Below the pieces are notes generated by a model. The model ran no database searches, was not told the origin of the DNA, and saw only the letters and a program-made list of their open reading frames with translations. Positions 1 to 12,349 of a stretch of DNA of 64,000 bases are shown here, in pieces. The stretch lies in contig VXAA01005249.1 in the NCBI GenBank assembly GCA_013399115.1, positions 132,729 to 196,728 of the forward strand, read 5' to 3'. The translations under genes and the position numbers were made by a program. The stretch comes from Anseranas semipalmata (taxonomy: Eukaryota > Chordata > Aves > Anseriformes > Anseranatidae). Position 1 is the stretch's first letter; each line of letters starts with the position of its first letter.

Positions 1-93
1 TTTTTATTTAAAACACTGATTAAGTGTAATGCTGGAGTATAGTTACTTCAGGGATTTTTCACTCCCTTGCTTAAAGTAAATAAAGAAATGTAT

Positions 94-127
94 GGGGCGG
101 AGGGGGGCGAGAGGGAGGGTTGGAGGG
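94..127 (+). repeat. G-rich tract with G-quadruplex pattern
   Basis: The plus strand carries five runs of three or more G (94-97, 102-107, 113-115, 117-119, 125-127) separated by loops of one to five bases. This meets the usual sequence rule for an intramolecular G-quadruplex. It is the only such tract on the plus strand that I noticed, and it sits in otherwise AT-rich DNA. Folding is inferred from sequence only. Confidence 0.6.
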
Positions 128-2889
128 TTAGAATCACACACACACAAAAGGTATTAGTTTTAGTAGATCTTAGAACAGCATGGAATTTCCAAAGAAAAGA
201 AATGAAGAAAGTTAGTGTTGCAACAAACTCTAGAAAATGTTAACGAGCTGGCCAGGCTAATTAGAGCCTATACTGTAAGGGTTAGATTAATGAAGCCTAA
301 GACAACGACAAAGAGTAATATAATTTTATTAATCAACACAGGTTTGTGGAGAAAAGGTATTGCAAGACAAATGTAACTTCTACTATTTTAATGCAAGCTT
401 TGGTCAATAACAAAGATATAACACTGACCTTCTGAAAAGTATTTGATGTAGTATCCTGCAATGCTTATTTAAGTTTGCAGTTTTCTGGTTCTTAATAGAA
501 GTGTATTAATAATTTGATTCTAGGTTGACCTCAACACTTGGCTATAACTTAGTGGGAATTCACAAGTGCATTTTGTGTTTTAACCCTGTGGTATGTTAGT
601 ATCCTACCAGTGAGAAAAATGTAATATTAATACTGATAAAAGTGTCTGATAGCATGAAGACTGGGGCATTGGGAAGATGTAGAGTACTGTGGACTGATTT
701 GTAACTGATTGCAAGGAAATGCCATGTGTTTTAATAAGACCAGTTTTAAAATCTGAGAATAAAAAGCCATACCTTTGAGGATAAAAATTGCATCTTTAAA
801 AGTAAGGAGTCTCCCTTGTGAAAATGGTAGCATGAAGAAAAGGCTTGAGCATCACAGTGGGCAACATCCTAGCGATGAGATCGCAGCAGAACTCTGCATC
901 CCAGGTGGCTCATGCTGATTTTGAGTGTACTAGCAGAATTCCAGAAACTTGTACTACCTCAGTACTTAGAATAAGCCGTAAGTGCAATCAGAATGCTGTG
1001 ATTGGTTTTGGTGTCAACAGCCTCTTAAACTGCTGGCAGCTTAGAACAATTTCCTAGAAAAGCTACTGAAACAACTAAGGAAAATGTTTTGTTTTGTTTT
1101 GTTTTGTTTTGTTTTATGAAGGGGTTGGGGGAAAGAAGAAAGAAGAGCAAGGCAGGGCTTTGGTTTCCTTAGTTCAGAATGGAGTTAAGTTCTAGCCTTT
1201 GGAAACTATCTACCAAGCTAGAAAGACTACAAATAATTTTGTGTGCCTCACAAATATTTTCAGATGTCTTTAGTACTTGCTTGAGCTTTTGAAGTTTCAG
1301 TATTGCAATATTCAGAAAATGAGATCTCTCTCCAGTTGTAGATATCTTGCAGCCAGTGTGTACTTCTCTTCTAGGCAAGATAAGTTTACTGATTGCTTCT
1401 CATGGAAGACCTGAGGGGAAAAATATGAAAATTGGGAGTTAAGCTAAAAATGTCAATAATTATAAATCATATAAAAATGTGGTAGAATACTTTGTCAAAC
1501 ACTTTGTTTTACATTAAAAATTATTCATATGTAATGAACAGTTCTAGTTTGGCTTTATTTTAGCCAATGGATGTCACTGTTGTTCCATTGCATATCAGCT
1601 ATGGTACACATCTGCAGGTACTGAAAAATGTGTCTCTGAAATAACACAAAACTGAACCAAAGCTGCAGGTAGGATGTTCAACTAATAGAGATGAGGAGGT
1701 AGTTTAAGACATGGCTTAGAATAGTCTACATTATTAAACAGGAAATTTGTGCTATTTACTCAGTAAAGCTCTTTGACTACTCTCCAAGTATTTACTATGT
1801 GAAGCTGTTGCAATCTGGTGTAAAACTGTAACACAGATTTAGGAGAGAAGGATTAGAGGGAGAGGAAAGAAGGCCTTGCATTACATCCCAGGAACATTCA
1901 TATTTGCTTTGAAGTCCAGGAAGAAGGAAGAGACGAATGTGGACTGGCTCACAGGAAAGAAAAAATGACAACTTAGAAGGCTGCAGCATCAAATGGTGGT
2001 GAGGCTAATGGTTTTAGCAACTAACAGTAGCACAGATAAGACCACAGAAAGTGACTGCCTGGAAAGCAGTGTTAAGACAAAACCCAGAATGAAATTGACA
2101 TTTTTGTTTTGCTTTTTATGAATGTGTTGGAAACTCTTGGAGTGGATTATGGTGGATTTCATCCTTCCAAGGAGGAAAATCTAAAAGAGGAAGAAAATTT
2201 TAGGAGGAAGAAGAAAGAGATGGAATTGTGGAAGGTGAGGAGAGAAGAAAACACGGCAGCAGAGCGAGGACAAGTCACTCTGCCTCGTCCCATCCGTTAT
2301 ATCCTTACCAGTAAACTAAAATGGGCTAGGACTCCATCCTGCATATAAGAGTATGAGTGTGTGCAGACCCTGTCCACCCACGTTGTACCAGATAACCTCA
2401 GTAGCCTGGCCTGTACTGCCTGTCAGCACAAGACAAGGACTGCTCCCATTCCCTGAAGTGCTGGGGCAATATTGGCTGGCATGGACCAAAGCTATGTCAA
2501 AAGCTGTGTTAACAGTTACACTGTACTACATGTCAGGGCTCAAACATTAACCCTGGCCTGGCTTATTTTATCAGGATAAACTTAGAGTAAAATTATCAAT
2601 GAGGGTAAGGCTTGCTGTTCTCCGTGGTCGATGGCCTATTGAAGAGTCATGCCAGCGCTGACCCAGTACACATTTTTGTCCAAAACGAGACTTAAGCCCT
2701 GATTTTGAGAACACTGCTGTGAATATATTTGACTAGAGTGCCCCCTAAATGCATAGGAAGATCCCAGCAAACTTAGGGACCTAGTTAGTCAGATCTCTTG
2801 GAAAAGATGCTAGAGGAATAGTACAGGGTTGCTGATCAATCCTGAAGGAGCTAGGTTAAAGACAGCACTACATGTTGGTTTAGAGCAGT
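128..2889. other. Unique non-coding sequence, no gene recognised
   Basis: AT-rich sequence with short open frames only. A short CA run lies near 138-147 and a purine-rich stretch spans about 2165-2255. The longest open frame (2109-2348, plus, 79 codons) is lysine/glutamate-rich because of that purine tract and matches no family I know. I see no CR1, tRNA or splice-flanked conserved exon. Confidence 0.5.
1086..1115. repeat. (GTTTT)6 microsatellite
   Basis: Six perfect tandem GTTTT units. A simple repeat with no coding potential. Confidence 0.95.
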
Positions 2890-3026
2890 ATTCTGTGAAG
2901 GTTTCCCAGGAGGCTGGCCTTGGCCGCTGTACCCTGGCTTGGCTTGGCTTTGCATGGTCTGACACAGGACCCCATCACAGATGGAGGTATTGGAGAAACT
3001 GCTGCACATCTCACCCAGCCAGGCAT

Positions 3027-3068
3027 GGTGGCTTCCTTGCTGAGGGTTGGTGCTGACTACCTTCCACA
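3027..3068 (+). repeat. Inverted repeat, left arm (42 bp)
   Basis: This 42-bp segment matches the reverse complement of 3923-3964 at 41 of 42 positions; the single difference is A here against G in the reverse complement of the other arm, at about 3056. Similarity stops abruptly on both sides. The arms are 854 bp apart. Confidence 0.9.
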
Positions 3069-3922
3069 CCAGCTTCCTTCACCCAGCCTCCTTGGACCGT
3101 TTCTCTCTCTGTCTCCCCTTCCTCTTACTGGTGCTGAGACCTCTGCCAGACCTAATGAGTTCATTCTCCTGAAGTGCTGTGATGGCCATGTCCATGGGGA
3201 CTTGCTGTGTGAAGTGCCCCCTTGTTAACAAGCCAGAGCACTGACCTGTAGGGCCTTGCCTGCTCTGCAGCCCCGTGCACCAGGCGCTGTGGGCTGGCAG
3301 GCCACAGCAATCTCCTGACTGCCTCCATCTATAGCAAAGTGGAGAGACTGTGGCATGGTGCCACAGGAGTGCAAGGGACACAAGCCCAGTTTCAGCGTGC
3401 CAGGGGAAATCTTACAGAGAGATTTTTCTGAGTCTTGTGCTCAGACAGCTGTGACCAAGGATCTAGCCCTCCCTTTCTGGCTCTTGCTTTCTGCTTTTTC
3501 TCCTGGGCTGCATGAACAGAGGTGATAACATCATCCCTGTCTGGTTAACGTTGTAAAGCTGCTCGTCATGGAGTTGGTGGTAGTATTTCCTGTCTCCAGG
3601 TACCAGTCTCTCTGGTCTGGGCTTGACAAAGCTTACTGCAGATTAGTGGTTTGCTGCTGTGCTTTGGGATATAGGCTTCCCCAACAGAGAAGTACATGTG
3701 TGCACATGCATGTGTACGCTCTAGAAATGTAGAAGTTTTAGAGAGGAAATACTGCTGGATTTTGGAAGCAGCCCCTTGGCTATGCTGGATGGAAGAGCAC
3801 TGTTGTGTTTGAATGCTGAGGAGGGAGAGACATAGGATTTTTACTGTTCACTCATGATGAAGATGTAGTTTTTGCTTCTTATCTGAGCATCTGTATTAGC
3901 ACAGCACCATTCTGTGCTGTCC

Positions 3923-3964
3923 TGTGGAAGGTAGCCAGCACCAACCCTCAGCAAGGAAGCCACC
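3923..3964 (-). repeat. Inverted repeat, right arm (42 bp)
   Basis: Reverse-complement partner of 3027-3068 with one mismatch. The flanks do not match the flanks of the other arm, so this is a short isolated duplication in inverted orientation and not part of a long palindrome. Confidence 0.9.
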
Positions 3965-4683
3965 AAATTACCACCAAGTCTTGCAGAGGCCTTGTTTTCC
4001 CCAGAGCCCCACTGCCAAGTGCTGTTTCGGCCAGACCTGCTGAGCTGAGGTAAACTCTAATGGCTGAGCTGTGGCTTGAAGTGGTTATGTGCAATACCGA
4101 CAAGTCATAAACAGCTCTTATGTAAATCGTTTATGAGCAAGTGGGGAGCCTTTAGCCATGTCAGATTTCTGTAAAACAGATCTGAGCTGATAATTGCATA
4201 CTACACTGTTCTCACAGATTATTTTCTTTCATAAAACAACAACAAAACAAGCCTGCTCCTCCCTTCCCCAAGCTGTGTGCAGTGGGGTAGGTTCTGCTTA
4301 CCTCCGGGGATGCAGAAGATGGATATTCACATGCAGCTGAAGGCTTGAATTCAGCAGGCTGGACAGGGAGATGTGCACAAAGACCCAGTGTTGCAAAGCA
4401 AACCATTGCAATCCCTAGCATTTCATGCAGGTGTGCTACTGGCTAAAACCGTCTCATCATTTTTGAGAGACTTAGTAGTCTCTAACTGATACTAAAAGCA
4501 GAAAGGTGGTGTTTTTTTGTTTGTTTGTTTGGGTTTTAAGTTTCCAGGTAATTGCTTTCTTGTTTAATTTGTCTACTATGCAGATTTCTGAGGGAAGCAA
4601 AAAAGTATCTGCTCTTGCCCAGAAAATTGGGCAAGTCACAGTAACAACATAGAATTGAAGGCTGGTATGTTATACAGTTACTT

Positions 4684-4760
4684 TTGTTGTTGTTGTTGTT
4701 GTTTGCTTTCTTTTTTATTATTATTATTTATTTTATTTTATTTATTTTATTTTATTTATT
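4684..4760. repeat. (TTG)n then (TTA/TTTA)n simple repeats
   Basis: A TTG tract at 4684-4703 is followed after a few bases by an interrupted TTA/TTTTA/TTTA tract at 4711-4760. The plus-strand frame across it (leucine, phenylalanine, tyrosine and cysteine runs) is an artefact of the repeat. Confidence 0.9.
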
Positions 4761-5185
4761 GCTTTACAAGCCTTATTTCTAGCATTTCTTATTTACATGA
4801 ATTTCAGAATTTCATTCCTTTGCTTATAACACAAGACTGGGTTTTCATGGAGACATAGCAATGGGAACAAAAATAGCTTTTTAAAAGTTAATTTTAGAAA
4901 ACTTGAATTGTTTGTGTGTGAAAAGTCTGTTGGCAAACAGCTTAGGGAGGTAGGAAACTCAGTGTCTTCCCATGTGGGAGCCACAACTTGGGAAGCCTTA
5001 AGATAGGCTAGTTGGCTAGGCTTGAAAATTTGAGATTAACCTGTTATACTACTAGTGTTTTCTGTAGTGATAAAAACTTGTATTTTGTTATGAAAATCAG
5101 AATGTTATCAAATTGCTGATTTGTTTCCAGGTATAGTGGTAGTTAGTAATGAGTGAAACAACTCAAATGTAGTAATAACTGTAGA

Positions 5186-5228
5186 TTTCCTCCCTCCCTC
5201 CTTCCCTCCCTCCCTTCTTCCCTCCCTC
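5186..5228. repeat. Polypyrimidine tract; G-quadruplex pattern on minus strand
   Basis: Forty-three consecutive pyrimidines made of CCT/CCCT/CTT units. The complementary strand has at least five GGG runs with loops of one to five bases, so it meets the G-quadruplex rule, and the near-mirror layout also fits triplex (H-DNA) formation. Structure is inferred only. Confidence 0.85.
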
Positions 5229-8200
5229 ATTTTGTTCAAAAGCACATGTACATGATAACTGGACCAGGAAGAAGAATGCTGTAGGACCTTGAATAGAAAA
5301 AAGTTCCTGTTCAATTTCAAAAAGTTATCCCAACTGAAGAACTGTAAACATCTCTGCTGAACACTAGCACATAGAAGTTATTGAAGAAGACTTAAAATGT
5401 AAAGACAGAAATCCTACTAGTGGGTAAAGTTAAACATGAAATCTCAGATAAGTGTTGATAACAACCTGTGAATTGCATACAACTGATTCAGTCTCTGTTC
5501 ACTTTGACTTTACTATACTTATAGCCTTCTTGCTTTGTATCTATCAGTATTATACTTCTTCACTTCACTCCTTTTTCTCTAAACTTATCTTTCAGTTTGG
5601 ACGCTGTTTGCTTTTTGCTCTGCCAGATCATTTCTGTTGCCTTTTCTCTTTTCTTTGCCCCTTCTTTTTTTTCAGATCAGGAATCTGGACCAATGGACCA
5701 TCTTTGTCTAAATGATCCCTCCAGATCAGATAATTTAGCATGTTAGAAAATGTTGGTATCTTGTGCTGGCAAACGAATGCAGAAAATCCCTGTGCTGCCT
5801 CTGTTCCAAGAGAAAATTTTGTGTCAGCTCAGGCAGTGCATTATCCTTGAGTAAAAATACTTAAAAAAAAAAAAATAAACAATAACTCAAAAAAAATTCT
5901 CCATAAACCCCTAGTCCACTAGCTGGGCTTGATTACAACAGCCAAATACATGTAAAGGCTTAATTTTTTGGCCTCAGATTAATTTAGCGAATAGGGTCTG
6001 GCTCTCCAGAAAATGTCATTTGCTTAGGTTAAAAATGGGCTTCTACTAAATAAAAGATCTTGAAGCAGGTTCCTACCTGGCAAACTCTGAGACCTGCTTT
6101 ACTGATGTAACTGTCTGTTCCATTGCAAAAGCTTGGATACTCACTGACGAGCTATTGAATACTCAGGCAGAAAGGCCTTCTTCCAAATGTCTTGAACAAT
6201 TTCTTCCTAAAAATACTGTTTCTAGATGAGCACATTCAGCATGTCGGATTTAGTCCAGAAATGGAAATGTATCTGCCTTCAAGTCAAACCATAAATCATG
6301 ATGCATTAAGGCCCAGACCCAAGAGTCTACAAGATCATCGTGGCAACTTATTTTGAGTTCCGAGATATAAACAGCTTTGGAATTATCCAGGGGTTTAGCT
6401 CCCTGCCTTTCCATAGCAATAGCCACTGCATTGCACCATGGGGTGCATTGGCACTTGCAGCTGCAAGTTCATGGCTATGCAGTACCCCTTGCACATTTAG
6501 ATCAGAACAGTAACCTCACATCTCACTTAAAGATTAATATATCCAATATATTTATGACAAGCTAATTACTGTAGAAACTGAGTTTTTAAAAAATGCATAA
6601 GGCTAATGTAATTTAACAATTTTTTCTTGTTCCGGTGGAGCATGGTAACTTCTCACATTTTTTTTTTTCTCTCACCATATTCTGTTAGCATAGACAGTTA
6701 TTTTTCCATGTCTCTCATCATGTCACAGTGGCTGCCAAATTTACTGTCAATCGCCTCTTGGTGGGAGATTTTCTGTTGATCAGGCCAAATGCAGAGATGA
6801 TCCTCTCTCATGAGACATGCTATTGTCCTTGACAGTTTTATTGTTCATGATGAGCAGAGTTGCCATTGGCAGCTTCCTGTCCTGAGTATAGCGCTGGAGA
6901 TGACACACGAAAAAAGGAATTGGTTCAGCTCTTACATTTCTGGCTACCTAAGGAGTCCGCTGGGTGAACTTTCTTCTGACTGTCTTCAGCACATAGAAAA
7001 GGCTTAACTCTTTAGGATCTACTTGTTGAATAGGGACCTACCTAAAAGAGGTAGGTACAAAGAACTGAAGTGTCTCAATGGGTAACTTCAGGCTGCAGAG
7101 GAATCTGCACCTTACTTGGGGTGCAGGAAACATGTTAACCCTGTCTCAGCCAGCCTCCTCTTTCGACTGATAGCTGAGGAGCTAGAATGTCCGTCCGGAG
7201 GTGGCAGCTGCCCTGTTGTCTGAGTGTCCCACCGAGGAGCTTTGAGCATTGGCTTATTGGATATTCTGGCATTTTCACAGACCTGCTTGCTGAAACACTA
7301 TCATCTTTGCATAGAATAAATGTCATCCATCCAGATGAATGAGGGAATTTCTGACTACGCCCTGTTGTTAAGGGTATTACTGCAAGTGGACAGTACTTAG
7401 TGGGCCTAGTATTTAGGCCTGAGAATTATGAGACAGAGCTGGAAGAGTTATTTCAGATTTAAATCTCCTGAAGCCTTGGTGGGTTAAATAAACATGGCAC
7501 TGTTAGGTAAGGGGCAGGGGATGTGTTTATGTGTGAAACTTGAGGCCAGCTTTTACACAATGTGAGTCCAGCTAAGCACCTTTCCCTTACTAAGCTAAAA
7601 ATCTCCAGATAAGATAAGGAGTTGCAGAAATGCCTGGGGAAAATTATTGGTGGCTTCTGGAAGCATTTGGTACCTCCTCTGTGAGGGCTAACATTAAAAA
7701 AAAAAAAAAAGTAATCTGTGTTGCATCAATTGCCTAGCTATTGTTGGCAACAGTATGAGTTATTCAGCATATACTATAGAGACCAGCTTGATAACTATAG
7801 GTCTTAGAAGCTTTTGCATTTGTATGCACAACACATTATTGGAAAGCAATATCAAAATACAAACGTTGCTGTAGTCTTGTCGGTTGTATGTTTTGCAGGC
7901 TGAGTAAAGAATGGAGATGCAAATAGTTTGGAGGGAGTCTCTTCCTCTGCCTACAGGTAACTGAGAGGGCCAAGTTAGACTAAGAACACCTCTTGCAAGC
8001 ATCTGCTGACTCCAACTGAGGTTGCAAGTGCTCCGTAAATGTGGGAGCCCTCCTCTACCACTATCAAGTAAGTAACACTGGAGTCAAGGGGCATGTGGTG
8101 CAAAGATAAGTATCTGTTGTCCTTGTTAGTTTGGGTTAGCTTCCATAGGAGGAACCAGTGAGCAGATGAACTTTCAAAATGTTTTCTGAGTAACCTACAC

Positions 8201-8278
8201 AAAGGTAAACTCCTGAGATAAAAGTTTTCTTCTACTATACTTTGCTGCCCTTCCCTTCCTATATTATAATACATACTT

Positions 8279-8310
8279 CTTTTTCTTTTTCTTTTTCTTT
8301 TTTTTTTTTG
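8279..8310. repeat. (TTTTTC)n / poly-T tract
   Basis: Tandem T5C-like units running into a pure T run; a low-complexity tract. Confidence 0.85.
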
Positions 8311-8795
8311 CTTTAGTTTCTCTTCAAATGCATAACTTTAATTTTTTTCTTTTTTTAATTTTTCACTGAGATGTACTCAAGCATTAGCAGAATATACAAA
8401 AGAACTTTTTTTTCCTGTTTGTTTGAACTGAGCCTTTCATGCAAATCCCACGGATTTGATCACACTGTAGTCAGTTAGTCTCAGGACACCGGTCAGAAAT
8501 TAAAAAGAAAATGAAAGAAGGTTCAGGAACACTTTGCAACTATTTTCCCATTTAATTGATCATCCTTTCTTACATATCTACATATCTTACATAAGCAAAA
8601 ATTTTTAAAGAGCTAACATTTACTTTTTTTTTTTTGCCTATCTCAAATATCTACTTTCTTTTCAAAGGAGATATTAAATATTTCTTCAAATTCACATTGA
8701 ATTACCTGTATACTCTAACCTCATAACCTGGAACCTCCAGAATCTACCCCCCCTACAAACACTTTTTTCCCCCCATGAACTAGTGTAACATTTTT

Positions 8796-8842
8796 NNNNN
8801 NNNNNNNNNNNNNNNNNNNNNNNNNNNNNNNNNNNNNNNNNN
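8796..8842. other. Assembly gap, 47 N
   Basis: Forty-seven consecutive N between a C/T-rich flank on the left and unique sequence on the right. Any open frame drawn through it is meaningless. Confidence 1.
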
Positions 8843-9599
8843 CTCCTGCTGCCCAAAGGAGGGTTGGGTATGGCATCCTTAAACTGGCAACAGGCTTAAT
8901 TACTTTAAACATGGAGAATTTGTTCTAAACTTTTAAGCCAGCAGAGTGGAGGATTTGTAACCTGTCTTACCTCCTCGAACATTCTTGTGGAGGTTTCTAA
9001 CTACTCTATGTTGAAATTGTTTCACTTGAAACAACTATGTCTTCATTTGAGCGAGAAAAAGGGAGTGACTATAGAGAAGAGGGACCAGAGATCACCTAGC
9101 AGGAGCCCTTTCTTTCATTTCCTCCTTCACCAAAAATCAAATTTAAGGCAAATTAATTAGAGCTTGTCCTTCTGTCAGTCTCTTACACTGGAACAAGCAA
9201 AAGGTGAGGTGCTTTCTTTTCAAGGTGCACAAGTTCAAAACCCCTCATACACATAAAGAGATGAACCTGAGTTTCCACAACGCATGTGCATGAGTCACCT
9301 AACCGCTAGGATATTATATACAAGGAGGGGAATTCCTACTTATACAGATGTTTTATGTTGTGTTACATAAAATAAGTCTGCCAGATCAACTCTCCTTGAG
9401 AAAGATAACCAGATGACTTATTATTTTCTCTAATTGTGTCAAAGTTTGGGTCTGAGCTAGATGCCTATCTGCTCAGGACTGTTTGAACTTCAGGGTGTGT
9501 GTATGTGTGTATACACCAGACAGCAGCAGAAAGCCAGGGGCTGTAGCACAACAATATGCCTTTTCTGCCATGAAGACTAATCACACATTGGAATGTCAA

Positions 9600-10025
9600 T
9601 GAGAATGCAGTGAACAGTTTGGGGGAAGTGATTATTCCCCTTTGTTCAGCAGTCCTGAGATTAATTCTGGAGTACTGTGTCCAGTTTTGGGCCACTAGTG
9701 TGAGACAAATGTTGACAAATCAGAAGTCTAGTAAATGGTCACTAGGACTTGGAGCATGATGTACAAGGAGAAGCTTAGGGAACCAAGGCTTGCTTAGCTT
9801 GGAAGGGAAAAGGCTTGGCTGGGGGAATTGGGCTGAACTGCTCTTTCTTTTCTGTTAACTCCTTTAGGAACTGAACCCAAAATCTGCTCAGAGATGCACA
9901 TAAGTAGCAGTCACAAATTGAAGTAAGGGCATCCTAAGAAGATATAGGAAAAGTTCTTCTCTTGGGGGTGGTTAAGCACTGGATGAATGACCACAGAGGC
10001 TGTAGGGTGTCCATCTTAGGAGATT
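9600..10025 (+). mobile_element. CR1 retrotransposon fragment, diverged, plus strand
   Basis: The sequence follows the 3' part of CR1 in order. At about 9631-9690 it matches the ORF2 stretch encoding the conserved RP-LEYCVQF-like segment (the nucleotide run for 'ctggagtactgtgtccag' is intact). At about 9935-10020 it matches the 'gtgagggtggt..aacactgga' to 'ctccttggaga' part of the C-terminal and 3' UTR boundary region. The middle is poorly conserved, many indels are present and no frame is open. The 3' terminal octamers are missing. This is an old copy; subfamily not assigned. Confidence 0.75.
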
Positions 10026-12349
10026 TTTTCTTTTTAAAGCATCAGGACTTACAGTAATGTGATCTAAACAGGGCCTGGTTTGAGAAGGTCATTGGATGAT
10101 ATGACCCCAAAACTCCCTTCTTAACTGAAGTATTCCATATATTTATATATATATTTTTTTTTACCATGGAAGTTGGTGTATATGAAGTTAGGTGGATTTT
10201 GAACATGCTAAATAACTGTTGGTTGTAGATATTCAAACAGATATTTGATGCGTTTTTTCTTTGTTTGTTTGTCTGTTTGTTTTAACTATTTAATGTTTAT
10301 AAACTAACACCAGTTGTGGACTATTCCTTGGGCTTTCCAGTACCATCAAGTCTGCTTTTGATTATGAGGCCGCCACATTCTTGTAACAGCACCCAGCTAT
10401 GCACAGGTCCAACAAACTGAATTTACTGCTTAAATACCAGAGACTCAGCACAGCAACACCAGTCTTACTGTATGTGCTACAGTCTGTCTTGTTGCACGTG
10501 GGTGCTGCGCCCACTGTGGAGTCATGCCATGCACTGAATTGTTGGTTGTCCAAGGGTGCTGTGCATGTATATGAAAACTGCTCACAGCACAGCGATCCCT
10601 GAATAGAAATTACTATGCCCATAATCCAAAGAGAGCCAGCTGCAGATGCCTGCTGTGCAGACACATAAAACTGGGATAGTGCCTGAACAAGGATTAGTCA
10701 CATTGCTTGTATGCAGCAGGAACAGTATTACTGGCATTTACCTTCTGTGCCATCTGCGCTCTTTAAACTCCACACCTGGAATGTAACCTTATAAATTGTG
10801 CACTCTCTCCTTGTTAAATCTCTAATGAAATAGATCCAGTGGCCAGAAAACACCATTAGGGCTAATAATCTGCCCTCTTGTATAACCAAAGCATATGTTT
10901 CCATCCAGTCATTCCATCAGACCTTAAGTTGTTTAGGTATAGACTTCGGTGGTTGTGGGGGGAGGTAGTCAAATGTTGATGTCTCAGACCTTAAATTATA
11001 CATTAACTTACCTATGATTTCCATAAAATGAATTACTAAGAAGTAATGATTAATTCTTGATTTATGATATTATATTGGTTCTAATTAAATTTGTATTAAT
11101 AGTCTTATTCATCATCAGTTGAGGAATTTAGATGAGGTATGATTACCCGAGAAGCCTATACTAGAGTAACCCATAAAATTCTCTTGTCCGGGTTTTCAGT
11201 TTAGTATTCCCAAAAAGCTATTTTGTGTTTTTTTTTTTTTTTTAAATAAAACACATATTTTTTCTTCATTGTAATTTCACTCTTAACTATGTAGAGTTAA
11301 TGACCTAATGCACCAAAACATAATAGTCCTCTATAACGTGTGCAGACACTAGCAACACTGCTGCCACATTAAGTCATGTCTCAAGATTGCTGAAACCTGG
11401 ACCTTTTCTGAACTTGGTTTAGTGGTTAGTGCATCAGGGCTGAAATACCTGTGTCTGTTGGAAATACATGTCAGCTGAGAATTTCATGTGTATATCTATA
11501 TGCATATATAGCAGCACATATAAACCGAGCAATATACAGAGTAGTGCAAGAACAGGAGACATGGTTAAAACTGACCAGCTCTCTGGTCTGTTTCAAATTT
11601 AAGGCTCGCAGTCAGTCCGTTTCCATTACTGCTCAACTTAGTGTCTTGGCTGGAGCTCCTATGTGTTATTGTTGATCACTAGTTCCCTGGCCTTCATATG
11701 GGACTGCATTTTGCCGCTATTGGCAACATTGGCTGTTATTGAGATTTACTAAACCTTTTTGTTGCAATACCTTCACCTTAGCTTACTTGAAACTTGGCCA
11801 GATGTTAACCTCTTAGGCTAAAATTTACCATTTAGATGATTTCAGGCTCTTTTTTTATTTTTTTTTTTCCAGAAAGTTTCAGCCAAAACAGTCTTGCCAT
11901 TTCCGAGAAAAGGCTGGAGAAAATGCATTGTGTTGCAATGTTAAAACAACCCTAACAACCTTCTCTTTGACTAACTGTGTACTGTCCATGCTTGGAGCAA
12001 GGAGTTGAAATTTGGTCAGTGTTGTGGTCTTTCTATCAAGAAAGTGCTGCTCCCTGTCACCTTGAAAAATTTTGACATAAGGCTTTGGAAAGTCTGAATA
12101 TACATGAAATTTGACATCTTGGAACTGGGCAGCTAATAGCTTACACCGCTTATTGACCTCATCTCACAAAACTGCTATATATACTTTGAAAATACATGCT
12201 CACACAGCAAAATTTCACCTCTACTGTTTCTTATGTGTGAAAACTGGTACAAACTGAGCAAGGGGGAAATATTCTGGTGGGGAGGGGGAGACAAAGAATG
12301 AGAAGTTGTTGAAACAAGACGGATGAAACCAAAATGGAAAGAGGTTAAA
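10026..12349. other. Unique non-coding sequence, no gene recognised
   Basis: Contains a TTTG-type tract (10253-10284), poly-T runs at about 11229-11243 and 11850-11869, and a region (10362-10664) where a 67-codon plus-strand frame overlaps a 100-codon minus-strand frame. Neither frame shows a domain, signal peptide or family resemblance. No mobile element recognised. Confidence 0.5.

Larger units (their letters stand above)
2890..3990. other. GC-richer patch bounded by inverted repeats
   Basis: About 2890-3400 is visibly richer in G and C than its surroundings and has overlapping open frames on both strands (for example 2920-3228 plus, 102 codons, and 3079-3381 minus, 100 codons). None resembles a known protein. 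The patch contains one arm of a 42-bp inverted repeat (3027-3068); the other arm lies at 3923-3964. It could be an old, unrecognised interspersed repeat or a transcribed non-coding exon; I cannot choose between them. Confidence 0.4.
3991..9599. other. Unique non-coding sequence, no gene recognised
   Basis: About 5.6 kb of mainly AT-rich DNA. It holds several simple repeats (listed separately), a small hairpin at 7036-7056 (8-bp stem, 5-nt loop), a slightly CpG-enriched stretch at about 7160-7240, and the assembly gap at 8796-8842. Open frames are short and match nothing I know. The 5452-5715 plus-strand frame is hydrophobic and phenylalanine-rich because it runs through T-rich DNA. Confidence 0.5.

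Noticed and set aside
4655..4858. Hydrophobic plus-strand frame resembling a membrane protein
   Set aside because: Its Cys, Leu, Phe and Tyr runs come directly from the TTG and TTA/TTTA simple repeats.
7036..7056. Hairpin ACCTACCT/AGGTAGGT as a structured RNA gene
   Set aside because: An 8-bp stem is common by chance and no longer precursor-like fold is visible around it.
10362..10664. Overlapping plus (67 codon) and minus (100 codon) frames
   Set aside because: Neither reads like a known protein; overlap of two weak frames is expected by chance.
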